Part shown: one piece after another, positions 63,905-64,000 of the stretch | Layout of the letters: every line of letters starts with the position of its first letter | Numbering within the stretch: position 1 is the stretch's first letter | DNA from: CAVQFB01 sp963711675 | GTDB lineage: Bacteria; Acidobacteriota; Terriglobia; Terriglobales; Acidobacteriaceae | NCBI GenBank assembly: GCA_963711675.1 | Contig: CAVQFB010000016.1 | Coordinates: 153,487-217,486, forward strand | Length of the DNA: 64,000 nucleotides | Direction of reading: 5' to 3' | The notes under the pieces: model-generated | Database searches by the model: none | Seen by the model: only the letters and a program-made list of their open reading frames with translations | What the model was told of the DNA's origin: nothing | Made by a program: the position numbers and the translations under genes

Positions 63905-63964
63905 TGCAGATTCCTTGCGCGCCGTCGCGGCGCGAGCGCGGTTGCGGGCGGCTCGGAATGACAA
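63905..63964 (+). repeat. Short dispersed repeat ending GGCTCGGAATGACAA
   Basis: CTGCAGATTCCTTGCGCGCC...GGCTCGGAATGACAAC; related to 41697-41752 (GCAGATTCCTCGCACGGC to GGCTCGGAATGACAA). Nothing coding follows to the end of the window. Confidence 0.6.
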
Positions 63965-64000
63965 CGATGAAAGAGCTATAGGTTTTGGTTCAGCCGTCCC

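Overview
The window reads as a chromosomal segment of an acidobacterium, most likely class Terriglobia. The evidence is the secreted VWFA-type protein at 54.1-57.5 kb of the 'VWFA-related Acidobacterial domain' kind, many A-Q signal-peptide junctions, a TonB receptor with an N-terminal carboxypeptidase-regulatory domain, LPS genes (an LptF-LptG fusion, a PagL-like deacylase), and dense short palindromic repeats between genes. GC is high throughout. I infer the taxon; no rRNA gene is present to fix it.

Layout. 0-3.8 kb: 3' part of an RND efflux pump, a bactofilin, a methyltransferase. 3.9-7.4 kb (minus): ABC exporter, methyltransferase and geranylgeranyl-reductase-like flavoprotein, apparently one operon. 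7.6-11 kb: envelope-stress module, a Spy/CpxP-like chaperone divergent from a CpxR-CpxA-like two-component pair, with an exact GTAAA-N5-GTAAA box between them. 11-18.8 kb: beta-propeller lipoprotein, LptFG fusion, TPR protein, M28 peptidase, secreted protein. 18.8-23.2 kb: divergent glycogen branching enzyme and GH57 glycosidase, both riddled with frameshifts. 23.4-31.2 kb: central metabolism (enolase, gpmI) with small secreted or membrane proteins and a 2-hydroxyacid dehydrogenase. 31.3-37.7 kb: cytochrome c/copper monooxygenase fusion, YdeI, DinB, VOC and aquaporin genes, a lipoprotein, a zinc ribbon and an RDD protein.

38-43 kb is the accessory part: a lone HigA-type antitoxin, a PEGA-domain protein, a two-gene anti-phage system that I identify as type II Thoeris (thsA with two membrane helices plus a macro domain; thsB with a TIR-like domain), a REP-associated tyrosine transposase and clusters of REP-like hairpins. 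Two 107-bp inverted repeats differing at 3 positions bracket the PEGA-thsA-thsB segment.

43.2-64 kb: a broken membrane protein, groES-groEL under a perfect CIRCE operator and a TTGACA promoter, an EVE protein, an acyl-CoA ligase, a TonB receptor, a glutaredoxin-like protein, an SDR, a PagL-like protein, the giant VWFA protein, a transglutaminase, a nucleoside hydrolase and a fused formiminotransferase-cyclodeaminase.

At least a dozen genes carry single-base frameshifts, including the normally essential groEL and groES, and three carry an in-frame TAG. The simplest reading is an error-prone assembly, so broken genes here, thsA and thsB included, are probably intact in the organism. Where I give full gene spans across frameshifts, the joins are my inference from reading frames and family sequence.
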